From Lachnoclostridium sp. An138 (lineage in GTDB: Bacteria > Bacillota > Clostridia > Lachnospirales > Lachnospiraceae), in NCBI RefSeq assembly GCF_002160765.1, contig NZ_NFLF01000001.1, positions 248,001-312,000 of the forward strand: a stretch of 64,000 nt of DNA, read 5' to 3'. Under the pieces are notes generated by a model. It saw only the letters and a program-made list of their open reading frames with translations, was not told the DNA's origin and searched no databases. Shown here piece by piece: positions 34,662 to 42,093 of the stretch; within the stretch, counting starts at the first letter, position 1, and each line of letters begins with the position of its first letter. The translations under genes were made by a program, and so were the position numbers.

Positions 34662-35489
34662 TTATCTGGGAAGAATCTGCAGGCTTCCGTCTCCCTCGGA
34701 TACAGATATCCAGTACTGAACCTCCATTCCGCTCTCATCCCCGTAATTCACGCTGACTGTATAACCCAGATTATCCAGCCCCCATCTTTCATTCACCTGA
34801 GCCCGGGCGTCGTCCCAGGTACTGCCGCTCTCTGCCTGGTTCTGTATCTCACTTTCATAAATCTTTTTCATCTCTTCATCCAGATACCCTGTCACTTCAG
34901 AATCCGAAACACTCTTTGATGCCACATGACAGCCCAGATACCCGCCAAAGCTGTCCGCCGCGTCCGTGCCGCTTCCAATTTCCTCATATACACTGCCAAC
35001 ACAGCTGAGGCTCAGGATCTTGCCGGTCTCATCATCCAGAGACAGCTCCATCTGTACGCCGCTGTCTGCATACACTTCTCCAGTCCATACAATAAAGGAA
35101 TTTTCACTCTCCACATCCATCATAAATACAGGTGTCATAGAAAATACCGAGTCCTCCAGATCCGCAGAAGGCACTGGAAGGCCCAGCTCCGACAGCGCGT
35201 CCAGCTCGCCTGCTATCCTGGCTCCAATGGTATCCGTACTGTAATTTCTGCCTTTAGCAAGAACCATGGAATTGGAAGAAGCTCTCTGCATCAGACGGAT
35301 CTTTTCTACAATCGTAAGAACCGGCTGATCGGTAAGCTCCATCTGTGACACTTCTTCCTGCTCTACCCGGCCCAGCCGCTGCTCATCCCCAAAACGGAGC
35401 AGAACCCAGGGAAGGCCAAAGCCTGCCGCTGCCGCCAGAAACAGGATGATTCCCGCTTTGACATAAGATGACCTGAAATGTCTTTTCAT
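34662..35489 (-). CDS. Membrane-anchored extracytoplasmic protein, unknown function
   Basis: A 275-residue protein with an N-terminal anchor (YVKAGIILFLAAAAGFGLPWVLLRF, about 9-33) and a soluble extracytoplasmic domain. The mature part contains TIGARIAGELDALSELGLP and two repeated phrases on bulk secretion such as GEVYADSGVQMELSLDDETGKILSL, suggesting a PepSY- or beta-type fold, but no family is recognised. It starts 18 bp after the histidine kinase gene ends and is likely its operon partner, perhaps an accessory sensor protein. Confidence 0.6.
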   Translation of the reverse strand: MKRHFRSSYVKAGIILFLAAAAGFGLPWVLLRFGDEQRLGRVEQEEVSQMELTDQPVLTIVEKIRLMQRASSNSMVLAKGRNYSTDTIGARIAGELDALSELGLPVPSADLEDSVFSMTPVFMMDVESENSFIVWTGEVYADSGVQMELSLDDETGKILSLSCVGSVYEEIGSGTDAADSFGGYLGCHVASKSVSDSEVTGYLDEEMKKIYESEIQNQAESGSTWDDARAQVNERWGLDNLGYTVSVNYGDESGMEVQYWISVSEGDGSLQILPR

Positions 35490-35507
35490 ACTCCCGCCTC
35501 CCCGCTC

Positions 35508-36932
35508 TTAAGAGGGCAGCCAGACCCGGGCCAGAGTTCCTTTCCCCTGAATACTCTGAAAGCTCAAGTCTCCCCCATGCTTTTTCACAATTTCCGCGCA
35601 GATGGAAAGTCCGAGTCCCGCACCGCCCTGGCGCCTTGCCCGGGACTTGTCTACCATATAAAAAGCCTCTGTAATCCGGGAAAGCTCTTCTTCCGGCATT
35701 CCTTTCCCGGTATCCTGCACATAAAAGGAAAATCCCTGCTGTTCCGTACGTCCCAGCAGATACATCCGTCCGCCGTCTTCCATGGCCTTCCGTCCGTTAT
35801 CCATCAGATTCAGAAGCACAGTCTTCATCAGGTCCGGCTCCACCAGGATCTGTTTTTCTTCCACCAGCACCTGCAGCGCAATGCCGGCCTTTTCCAGGGC
35901 CGGCTTCAGAACGCCCTGTATCTCCTCCGCCAGCCACCGGGCATTCACACTCCGCTTTTGGAGCACGCCGTGGCGGATTACCATCAGATCCAGAAGCTTA
36001 AAAGACAGAGCTTCCAGCCTCTTTCCTTCCCGGAAAATATAATTGGCGGCGGTGAAACGCTCCTCCTCGTCCATCTCTCTGGTCCGCAGCATATCCGCGT
36101 AGCCAATCATGGAAGTCAGCGGCGTCTTCAGCTCATGGGCAAAACTTCCGATAAAATCCTCCTGCCTGCGGGCCGCATCCTCAAGCTCCTTAAACTGTTT
36201 CTCCAGGTTGTCCGCCATATGGTTAAAATCCTCCGCCAGCTGGCCGATCTCATCTCCGGTCTCCACCTTTGCCCGCACTTCCAGATTTCCGCCCGCAATG
36301 CGGCGGGAGGCTCTGGACAGCCGTCCCAGAGGCCGGAGCAGCCAGACCGCGATCAGATAACAGCCAAGCCCCTGCAGAAGCAGAAGCCCCGCCATCCACC
36401 GCCGGTAAATTCCATACTGGGACTCTCGATCAGCAAAAAGCGCCGTCACATCACGGTCTGTCTCCAGGTAAAGCAGCGTTCCGTCTTCCATCAGAACCGT
36501 GCTCACCGTCGCCAGGCCGAAGCCCTCTCCGGTCCGGACCATCATCCGTGCTCCCGTCTCGCCGGAAGCAGCAGAAAAAAGAGCCTCCCGCTGGCTGTCC
36601 CTCAGGATCTCCTCCGCCCCGCTGTCGTAAAGCTCCCTTCCTTCCTGATTGTAAAGCTGAAAACGAAGTTCTGTTCCACTCATTCCCTCCTGCATGGCCT
36701 GGGCGGCGCGCCGCACATCCGTCTCGGGAAATCCGGAAGACCGGTCCTGAACCGTCGTGGTCCAGTAAGCGGCAAAGGAATACTGCAGCATCCGGTTTTC
36801 ATCCGCCGCGCTCTTCACCTCTCTCTGAAAACTGGACTGAAACAGGGCTGATAAAAGCGCGTATCCCCCGATACCTACAATCAGCAGGCTGAAGGCCAGC
36901 ACTGACACACAGATTTTCCAGGAAAATTTCAT
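35508..36932 (-). CDS. Sensor histidine kinase, HAMP type
   Basis: A 474-residue membrane kinase. Transmembrane helices lie at about 7-30 and 179-199 around an extracytoplasmic sensor domain of about 150 residues. HAMP (200-253), a HisKA H-box FAHELKTPLTSMIGY with phospho-acceptor His266, and HATPase motifs LLNLMDNGRKA, DTGKGMP and GGAGLGLSI follow. The start MKFSWKI has GGGAG seven bases upstream. Next on the same strand after the response regulator, it forms a complete two-component system. The stimulus is not known; cell-envelope stress is a guess from VanY and peptidase neighbours. Confidence 0.92.
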   Translation of the reverse strand: MKFSWKICVSVLAFSLLIVGIGGYALLSALFQSSFQREVKSAADENRMLQYSFAAYWTTTVQDRSSGFPETDVRRAAQAMQEGMSGTELRFQLYNQEGRELYDSGAEEILRDSQREALFSAASGETGARMMVRTGEGFGLATVSTVLMEDGTLLYLETDRDVTALFADRESQYGIYRRWMAGLLLLQGLGCYLIAVWLLRPLGRLSRASRRIAGGNLEVRAKVETGDEIGQLAEDFNHMADNLEKQFKELEDAARRQEDFIGSFAHELKTPLTSMIGYADMLRTREMDEEERFTAANYIFREGKRLEALSFKLLDLMVIRHGVLQKRSVNARWLAEEIQGVLKPALEKAGIALQVLVEEKQILVEPDLMKTVLLNLMDNGRKAMEDGGRMYLLGRTEQQGFSFYVQDTGKGMPEEELSRITEAFYMVDKSRARRQGGAGLGLSICAEIVKKHGGDLSFQSIQGKGTLARVWLPS

Positions 36933-36986
36933 TTGCGTTCTCCCTCTCACAAGACCATTTCCGGCCTGACGCCGCAGGCCGGGCCG

Positions 36987-37640
36987 TTATCCTTCCAGGC
37001 GGTAGCCCACCTTATAAACGGTCACAATCTTATCCTCCCAGCCTACCTTTCTGCGCATGCGCTGCACATGCAGATCCACAGTCCGGCTGTCTCCCATATA
37101 TTCCCCGCCCCAGATCCGCTCGTAGATCGTCTCCCGGTACAGAGCTATATTCTTGTTCCGCACAAACAGGAGCAGAAGTTCATATTCCTTCTTGGTAAGA
37201 CCTACCGGCTCTCCGTTTTTCTTTACCGTATGGGAAGCTGTATCGATCACCAGATCCCCTTCCGTCAGAATCTGCTCCGTCTTGTGGTAACGACGCAGCA
37301 CGGTCTCCACACGGGCCAGAAGCTCGATAATCTCAAAAGGCTTCGTCAGATAATCATCGGCTCCCAGGCGCAGTCCCTTCACCCGGTCTGTGACTGACGA
37401 TTTCGCAGTCAGAAAAATCACCGGAATCTCCAGGGGCGCGATATAGCTCATCAGTTCATAGCCATCCACCTTCGGAAGCATCACATCCAGAAGAATCAAA
37501 TCATAAGGGCCATTGTCCAGAGCATCCGCGGCCGCCATACCATCATAGACACAGTCACAGGCATAGCCTGCCTTCTTTAGATTTACTGCGATCAGATTGG
37601 AAATCGCGTGCTCATCCTCAACTACCAGAATCCGTATCAT
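36987..37640 (-). CDS. OmpR-family response regulator
   Basis: A 217-residue regulator. The receiver domain has VVEDEHA acid pocket, phospho-acceptor Asp52 (LILLDVMLP) and Lys in FLTAKSS; the winged-helix C-terminus ends in DLHVQRMRRKVGWEDKIVTVYKVGYRL. It is the first gene of the RR-HK-membrane protein operon, transcribed away from the ABC ATPase gene. The 235-bp divergent region contains a palindrome CTGCCGCGGCAG at 37805-37816. Confidence 0.94.
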   Translation of the reverse strand: MIRILVVEDEHAISNLIAVNLKKAGYACDCVYDGMAAADALDNGPYDLILLDVMLPKVDGYELMSYIAPLEIPVIFLTAKSSVTDRVKGLRLGADDYLTKPFEIIELLARVETVLRRYHKTEQILTEGDLVIDTASHTVKKNGEPVGLTKKEYELLLLFVRNKNIALYRETIYERIWGGEYMGDSRTVDLHVQRMRRKVGWEDKIVTVYKVGYRLEG

Positions 37641-37875
37641 AGTCTCCCCTCATCCGCTTTCCATCAGAATTTGTCCGCCAGCCCTCTACAGGACCGCCAT
37701 GGACCCATCCTTATTCTGCATCCAAATTGTATCATATTTGCATCATGCACAAAAGGGATAAGACTTCATAAAATAGGTGTATAACAAGCGGCCCCTATCC
37801 GCGCCTGCCGCGGCAGCGCTGTCTGGGCGGCGGTGCCGGAACAGCGGACCGCAGACACAAAAAGGAGGCATTCCC

Positions 37876-38643
37876 ATGAATCCACTGCTGAAGCTTTCCC
37901 ATGTCAGCTTCTCCTATCACGAAGCAGAGGGCGAGACTCCGGCTCTTTCTGATATATCCTTTGACCTGGAGCCCGGTAAATTTCTGGCTGTGGTGGGACC
38001 CAGCGGCTGTGGCAAATCCACGCTTCTTTCCCTGATCTGCGGCCTTCTCACTCCGGAAGAGGGAACCATTTCTCTTTTTGGCCTCCCTTTTCAGGAAGCC
38101 AGAGCCCATATCGGCTACATGCTTCAAAAAGACCATCTCTTCGAATGGCGCACCGTCTACAGCAATGTGGTGCTTGGACTGGAAATACAGAAAAAAATGA
38201 CGCCCGATCGTCTGCAGAAAGTAGACGCCATGCTGGATACCTACGGTCTCTCCGATTTTCGCAACGCCCGCCCCTCTCAGCTCTCCGGCGGCATGCGCCA
38301 GAGGGCCGCTCTGATCCGCACCCTGGCTCTGGAACCGGACCTGCTGCTTTTAGACGAACCCTTTTCCGCCCTGGATTATCAGACGCGGCTTTCCGTCTGC
38401 GACGATATCTATGAAATCATAAAAAGGGAAGATAAGACCGCGATCCTCGTCACCCACGACCTGTCGGAGGCTATCAGCGTCGCCGACCAGATTCTCGTAC
38501 TCTCCCGCCGTCCCGGCCGGATACAGCGGGAAGTACCCATTCATTTTGAAATGGAAAAGCGGACTCCCATGCGCGCCCGGAGCGCGCCTGAATTTCAGGA
38601 ATATTTCAATCTTATATGGAAGGAGCTGAATACCAATGGCTGA
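37876..38643 (+). CDS. ABC transporter ATPase, NitT/TauT type
   Basis: A 255-residue ATPase with Walker A VGPSGCGKST, Q-loop MLQKDHLFEW, signature LSGGMRQRAALIRTLA and LLLDEPFSALDYQTR, matching the SsuB/TauB/ThiZ group. AAAGGAGG lies eight bases before the ATG. It overlaps the permease by eight bases. No binding protein is beside the pair, though members of this group need one. Sulfonate, nitrate, or thiamine-precursor uptake are all possible. Confidence 0.85.
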   Translation: MNPLLKLSHVSFSYHEAEGETPALSDISFDLEPGKFLAVVGPSGCGKSTLLSLICGLLTPEEGTISLFGLPFQEARAHIGYMLQKDHLFEWRTVYSNVVLGLEIQKKMTPDRLQKVDAMLDTYGLSDFRNARPSQLSGGMRQRAALIRTLALEPDLLLLDEPFSALDYQTRLSVCDDIYEIIKREDKTAILVTHDLSEAISVADQILVLSRRPGRIQREVPIHFEMEKRTPMRARSAPEFQEYFNLIWKELNTNG

Positions 38644-39433
38644 GCCCTCATCTGCCCAGAAGCGCTTTTTGAAAAAACGGCAGCAGAAACTGCGGACCGT
38701 CACTCTGGTCCGCATTCTGATTTTTCTGGTCTTTCTCATGCTTTGGGAAGCCAGCACCAGACTTGGCCTGATTGATGCCTTTATTTTCAGCAGTCCGGCG
38801 AGGGTGGCCGAAACCTTTCTTTCCATGGCCGCAGACGGATCTATCTTCCGGCATATCGGAATCACCCTTCTGGAAACCCTGTTAAGCTTTTTCCTGGTCT
38901 TTGCCGCAAGCATCCTGGCCGCGGTCCTGCTGTGGATGAGCAGATCCCTCTCCCGCATCCTGGAGCCTTATCTGGTAGTCCTGAACAGCCTGCCGAAATC
39001 GGCTCTGGCCCCGCTTCTCATCGTATGGCTGGGAGCCAATATGCGGACTATCATCGTGGCAGGTATGTCCGTGGCCATATTCGGAAGCATTCTCACCGTC
39101 TACACCGGCTTTCTGGAAGTGGACCCGGAGAAAACCAAACTCATTTATACCCTGGGCGGCCGGAAAAGGGATGTGCTCACCAAAGTCATCCTGCCCGGTT
39201 CTGTGCCTATCTTTCTGAATACGATGAAAGTCAATATCGGCCTCTGCCTGGTGGGCGTCATCATCGGCGAATTCATCGGAAGCCGGGAAGGACTGGGCTA
39301 TCTTATCATCTACGGGAGCCAGGTCTTCCAGCTGGATATGGTGCTGATGTCCATTGTAATTCTCTGCATCCTGGCCATGTGCCTGTATCAGTGCCTGAAT
39401 CTGGCGGAAAAACTGTATCTGAAAAAAATCTGA
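38636..39433 (+). CDS. ABC permease, SsuC/TauC type
   Basis: A 265-residue permease with about six transmembrane segments. The EAA-like loop PGSVPIFLNTMKVNIGLCLVGVIIGEFIGSREGLGYLI is typical of the group. Translation is coupled to the ATPase through the eight-base overlap. Only 132 bp separate it from the next (convergent) gene, so a binding protein is not encoded here; it must lie elsewhere or be dispensable. Confidence 0.85.
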   Translation: MAEPSSAQKRFLKKRQQKLRTVTLVRILIFLVFLMLWEASTRLGLIDAFIFSSPARVAETFLSMAADGSIFRHIGITLLETLLSFFLVFAASILAAVLLWMSRSLSRILEPYLVVLNSLPKSALAPLLIVWLGANMRTIIVAGMSVAIFGSILTVYTGFLEVDPEKTKLIYTLGGRKRDVLTKVILPGSVPIFLNTMKVNIGLCLVGVIIGEFIGSREGLGYLIIYGSQVFQLDMVLMSIVILCILAMCLYQCLNLAEKLYLKKI

Positions 39434-39565
39434 ACAACTGACTTCCACTCCCCAGACGCCGGAGCCCCTGTCAACAGGTCCCTGCGTTTTCGGATGGGAA
39501 AACAGGAGATGCAAAAGCACCTCCTGAGATACATAACTCTTATCAGTCTGCCAGCTCTTACCGCT

Positions 39566-39856
39566 CTAAAAGGCCCGCAGCACCGCAAGAATGTAGGGCG
39601 CGCCAAACACATTCAGAGCTTTCGCCCCCGTGACGGCCGCCGGATTTTCCTGAATTTTCTCCAGCGCCCGGCTGACTGTGGCCTTTGTAATGGTCTTGCT
39701 CCTCCGATCGATTACTATTTCCCCTCCCCGTATTTCGTAGGTAAAGGGAAGTCCCTTTGCTGTATAAAAGGTCTTATGCTGACGCTCTTCCATCCGCCGC
39801 CACAGCTCCTCCAGATCCCAGTCAAGCACCGGGCTTTCTTCCATGCTCTGTCCCAT
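39566..39856 (-). CDS. Conserved small protein after the DUF815 ATPase
   Basis: A 96-residue soluble protein beginning [13 protein letters not shown] and ending in an Ala-rich helix with [13 protein letters not shown]. The middle reads [24 protein letters not shown], a beta-hairpin followed by a helix. The start overlaps the DUF815 stop by 35 bases and AAGGAG lies four bases before it, so translation is coupled. I do not assign it a function; the tight linkage suggests it works with the ATPase. Confidence 0.7.
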   Translation of the reverse strand: MGQSMEESPVLDWDLEELWRRMEERQHKTFYTAKGLPFTYEIRGGEIVIDRRSKTITKATVSRALEKIQENPAAVTGAKALNVFGAPYILAVLRAF

Positions 39857-41162
39857 AGAACTCCTTTCCCGCCAGATAATTGATAAACTGCTGCGCCGTT
39901 CGTCCGGAGATACCGCCGTGGCTCATCTCCCACTTGTTCGCCTCCGCGCAGAGTTCCTGCTCCGACAGCGTAATTTCCGGATACCGTCTGGCAAGCTCCG
40001 TCACAATCCGGAAATATTCCTTCTGCGTCGGCTTGGAGAAGCTGATGGTCACTCCAAAACGGGCCACCAGGGAAAGCTTTTCCTGCATGGTATCCGAGCG
40101 GTGCATACCGTCATCCTGCTCCATGTCGCTGCGGTCGCTCCAGGTCTCCCGGATAATGTGGCGCCGGTTTGAGGTGGCATAAATCAGCACATTGTCGGGC
40201 TTCGTCTCCATACCGCCCTCAATCACAGCCTTCAGATATTTATACTCTATCTCAAATTCCTCAAAGGACAGGTCGTCCATATAAATAATAAAGCGGTAAT
40301 TCCGGTTTTTAATCCGTGAAATCACTGCGGACAGATCCTGGAACTGGTGCTTGTAGATCTCGATCATCCGAAGCCCCTGATCGTAATATTCGTTCAGGAT
40401 AGCCTTGATGCTGGTAGATTTTCCGGTACCGCTGTCACCGAACAGAAGCACGTTATTGGCCGGAAGTCCCTTCACAAAAGCTTCCGTATTGTCCACCAGC
40501 TTTTTCTTCTGAATCTCATAGCCGATCAGGTCATCCAGAACCACCTGATCCGTATTGTTGATGGAAAGGAACTCCACCTTCTCCCCGTATCTCTGGATGC
40601 GGAACGCCTTATTGAGACCAAACATGCCCACACCGTAAGCCTTATAGAAGTCCGTGATAATCCGGAAGATCTCCTCCTCATCCTCCGCGCCCTCAATCTG
40701 GCGGCTCACCGCCTGGACCTTTTCACTTACATTTTTATTGTACATGCGCTCCTTTTTCCCGATGGCCTTATAATGGCAGATGGTGGAAAAGCAGTCGATG
40801 CCCAGATCCCGTTCCATGGGGCCGAAATCAAAATTAAACAGATTTTTAAATACCCGGAAATCCCCCTTTGCGAAGTGATTGACGCTGCCGTTATTGGCGC
40901 CCACCTTCTCGCTTGTCATGCTGAAGGAATTCTCATTGGTCAGCAGAATAAAGGTCAGATAATTATGCCACAGATTTTCGTCAAAGCCATAAAGCGTTGC
41001 CAGATCAAGCAGGGCTTTCATCTGCTCATAAATTCTCGTCGTCAGCTCCGCTTTCGTTCCCACACCGTTTTCATAATCCTCAAATATTCCGGCAAGCCTC
41101 CGAAGAATGCTGTCCTCGCCAAGATCCCGGTATAATATCAGCTTTGCAACTTCTTTATACAT
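39822..41162 (-). CDS. DUF815-family ATPase
   Basis: A 446-residue AAA-type protein of the DUF815 family. After a helical N-terminal half come Walker [11 protein letters not shown], a Walker B-like [10 protein letters not shown], and a sensor region [10 protein letters not shown] typical of AAA ATPases. [15 protein letters not shown] is the start; the long upstream extension of 41 residues is not part of the family. Family members are common in Firmicutes, but no role is established. It is divergent from csoR. Confidence 0.85.
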   Translation of the reverse strand: MYKEVAKLILYRDLGEDSILRRLAGIFEDYENGVGTKAELTTRIYEQMKALLDLATLYGFDENLWHNYLTFILLTNENSFSMTSEKVGANNGSVNHFAKGDFRVFKNLFNFDFGPMERDLGIDCFSTICHYKAIGKKERMYNKNVSEKVQAVSRQIEGAEDEEEIFRIITDFYKAYGVGMFGLNKAFRIQRYGEKVEFLSINNTDQVVLDDLIGYEIQKKKLVDNTEAFVKGLPANNVLLFGDSGTGKSTSIKAILNEYYDQGLRMIEIYKHQFQDLSAVISRIKNRNYRFIIYMDDLSFEEFEIEYKYLKAVIEGGMETKPDNVLIYATSNRRHIIRETWSDRSDMEQDDGMHRSDTMQEKLSLVARFGVTISFSKPTQKEYFRIVTELARRYPEITLSEQELCAEANKWEMSHGGISGRTAQQFINYLAGKEFYGTEHGRKPGA

Positions 41163-41291
41163 CTTCGTTTTTATCTCCTTTGCAGACTGTACTTCTCTGT
41201 GAGCCAGGGCCGCAGGCCGCCGCCCAGAGACATCTGAAACCATTATAGCGCGATTCCCTGCTCCTGTCATGTCCATTTTCCGCATCCATTC

Positions 41292-41320
41292 TTGACAGCC
41301 TTTCGGATTCCCCCTATAAT
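41292..41320 (+). promoter_or_regulatory. Perfect-consensus promoter of csoR
   Basis: TTGACA, 17 bp and TATAAT, all twelve bases consensus. No ATACCC/GGGTAT operator overlaps it, so csoR looks constitutively expressed. Confidence 0.85.
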
Positions 41321-41389
41321 TTATCTGAATCCGCCTGCCAGCGCGGGTATGTTCCGGAACGCTGACAGCAGTTAAGGAGGCAGGCAGCT

Positions 41390-41665
41390 ATGAGACAATG
41401 TATGGACGCAGACAATCTGCACCGCAGACTGAAAAAAATCATCGGCCAGGTTCAGGCCATCGACCGCATGGTAGATGAGGATGTGCCCTGTGAGGACATG
41501 CTCTCTCAGATCAACGCAGCCAAATCAGCGCTCCACAAGGTAGGCCAGATCGTTCTGGAGGGCCATATCCAGCACTGTGTCCGGGATGGAATCGAACACG
41601 GAGATGTGGATAAGACGATTGAAAATTTCACAAAAGCCGTAGAACGCTTTGCGAATATGGGATAA
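41390..41665 (+). CDS. csoR: CsoR-family copper-type metalloregulator
   Basis: A 91-residue all-helical repressor. The CsoR copper ligands are present: Cys34 (VPCEDML), His59 and Cys63 (GHIQHC), the same spacing as Cys36-His61-Cys65 in M. tuberculosis CsoR. The sulfur-sensing CstR relatives lack that His, so a copper sensor is the better reading. Two operators of the CsoR kind lie 350 bp downstream, before the P-type ATPase. Metal binding would release the protein and start efflux. Confidence 0.88.
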   Translation: MRQCMDADNLHRRLKKIIGQVQAIDRMVDEDVPCEDMLSQINAAKSALHKVGQIVLEGHIQHCVRDGIEHGDVDKTIENFTKAVERFANMG

Positions 41666-42011
41666 CTATTTCCCGCACCTGTACCGTACACAGGCGGCAG
41701 AATCCCGGCGGCTGCTTCTATAACAGCCGGCCCGCGGCCGCGGGCCGGCCGGATGCCGCATCCGGTATACCTCTCCCGCCATGCTCCGCCCGGTACCTTC
41801 CAGAAGGGTGTCTCCCATTTCTTAATTTTTTCACATTCTGCTTTTTGCATATCCCCCTCTGTTTTTATCAAAACTGTTTTCTCTGTTTTTAAGCAGGCAT
41901 TCTGTTTCATTTTGTCAGGCAGAACTGCAGCGCCGCGTACAAGGGACCGTACGCCTCGGCCCTGCTGATTCCGGTACGCCGGGCTTTCTGCGGAAATGAG
42001 AAAATCTTTTC
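41666..42011. other. csoR-ATPase spacer with GC-rich palindromes
   Basis: A 346-bp gap without a gene. Its main feature is a pair of GC-only palindromes at 41727-41765. The next 200 bp are pyrimidine-rich and AT-rich, ending at the promoter of the ATPase. An overlapping frame on the minus strand is not convincing. Confidence 0.5.
41727..41765. repeat. Back-to-back perfect palindromes
   Basis: A perfect 22-bp palindrome (arms CCGGCCCGCGG and CCGCGGGCCGG) is followed at once by CCGGATGC-c-GCATCCGG, 17 bp. The pair may act as a csoR terminator, though no T run follows. Confidence 0.75.
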
Positions 42012-42041
42012 TTGACACCTATACCCGTATAGGTATATAGT
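42012..42041 (+). promoter_or_regulatory. Promoter of the P-type ATPase gene
   Basis: TTGACA, 18 bp and TATAGT. The first CsoR-type operator lies inside the spacer and -10. Confidence 0.75.
42021..42036. promoter_or_regulatory. CsoR-type operator 1
   Basis: ATACCC-GTAT-AGGTAT, one base off the perfect form, covering the spacer and -10 of the ATPase promoter. Confidence 0.75.
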
Positions 42042-42056
42042 GGTGGTAACAAACCA

Positions 42057-42072
42057 ATACCCCTATGGGTAT
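42057..42072. promoter_or_regulatory. CsoR-type operator 2
   Basis: ATACCC-CTAT-GGGTAT with perfect arms and the same 16-bp form as operator 1, 36 bp centre to centre, just after the promoter. Confidence 0.8.
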
Positions 42073-42093
42073 GTACGTAAAGGAGTCTGTCTC

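Noticed and set aside
37641-37875. A thiamine pyrophosphate riboswitch before the NitT/TauT-type ABC genes
   Set aside because: The conserved TPP core sequences are not present.
41506-42018. A 170-codon minus-strand frame across csoR and its spacer
   Set aside because: It overlaps csoR, which has full family support, and shows no recognisable domain.
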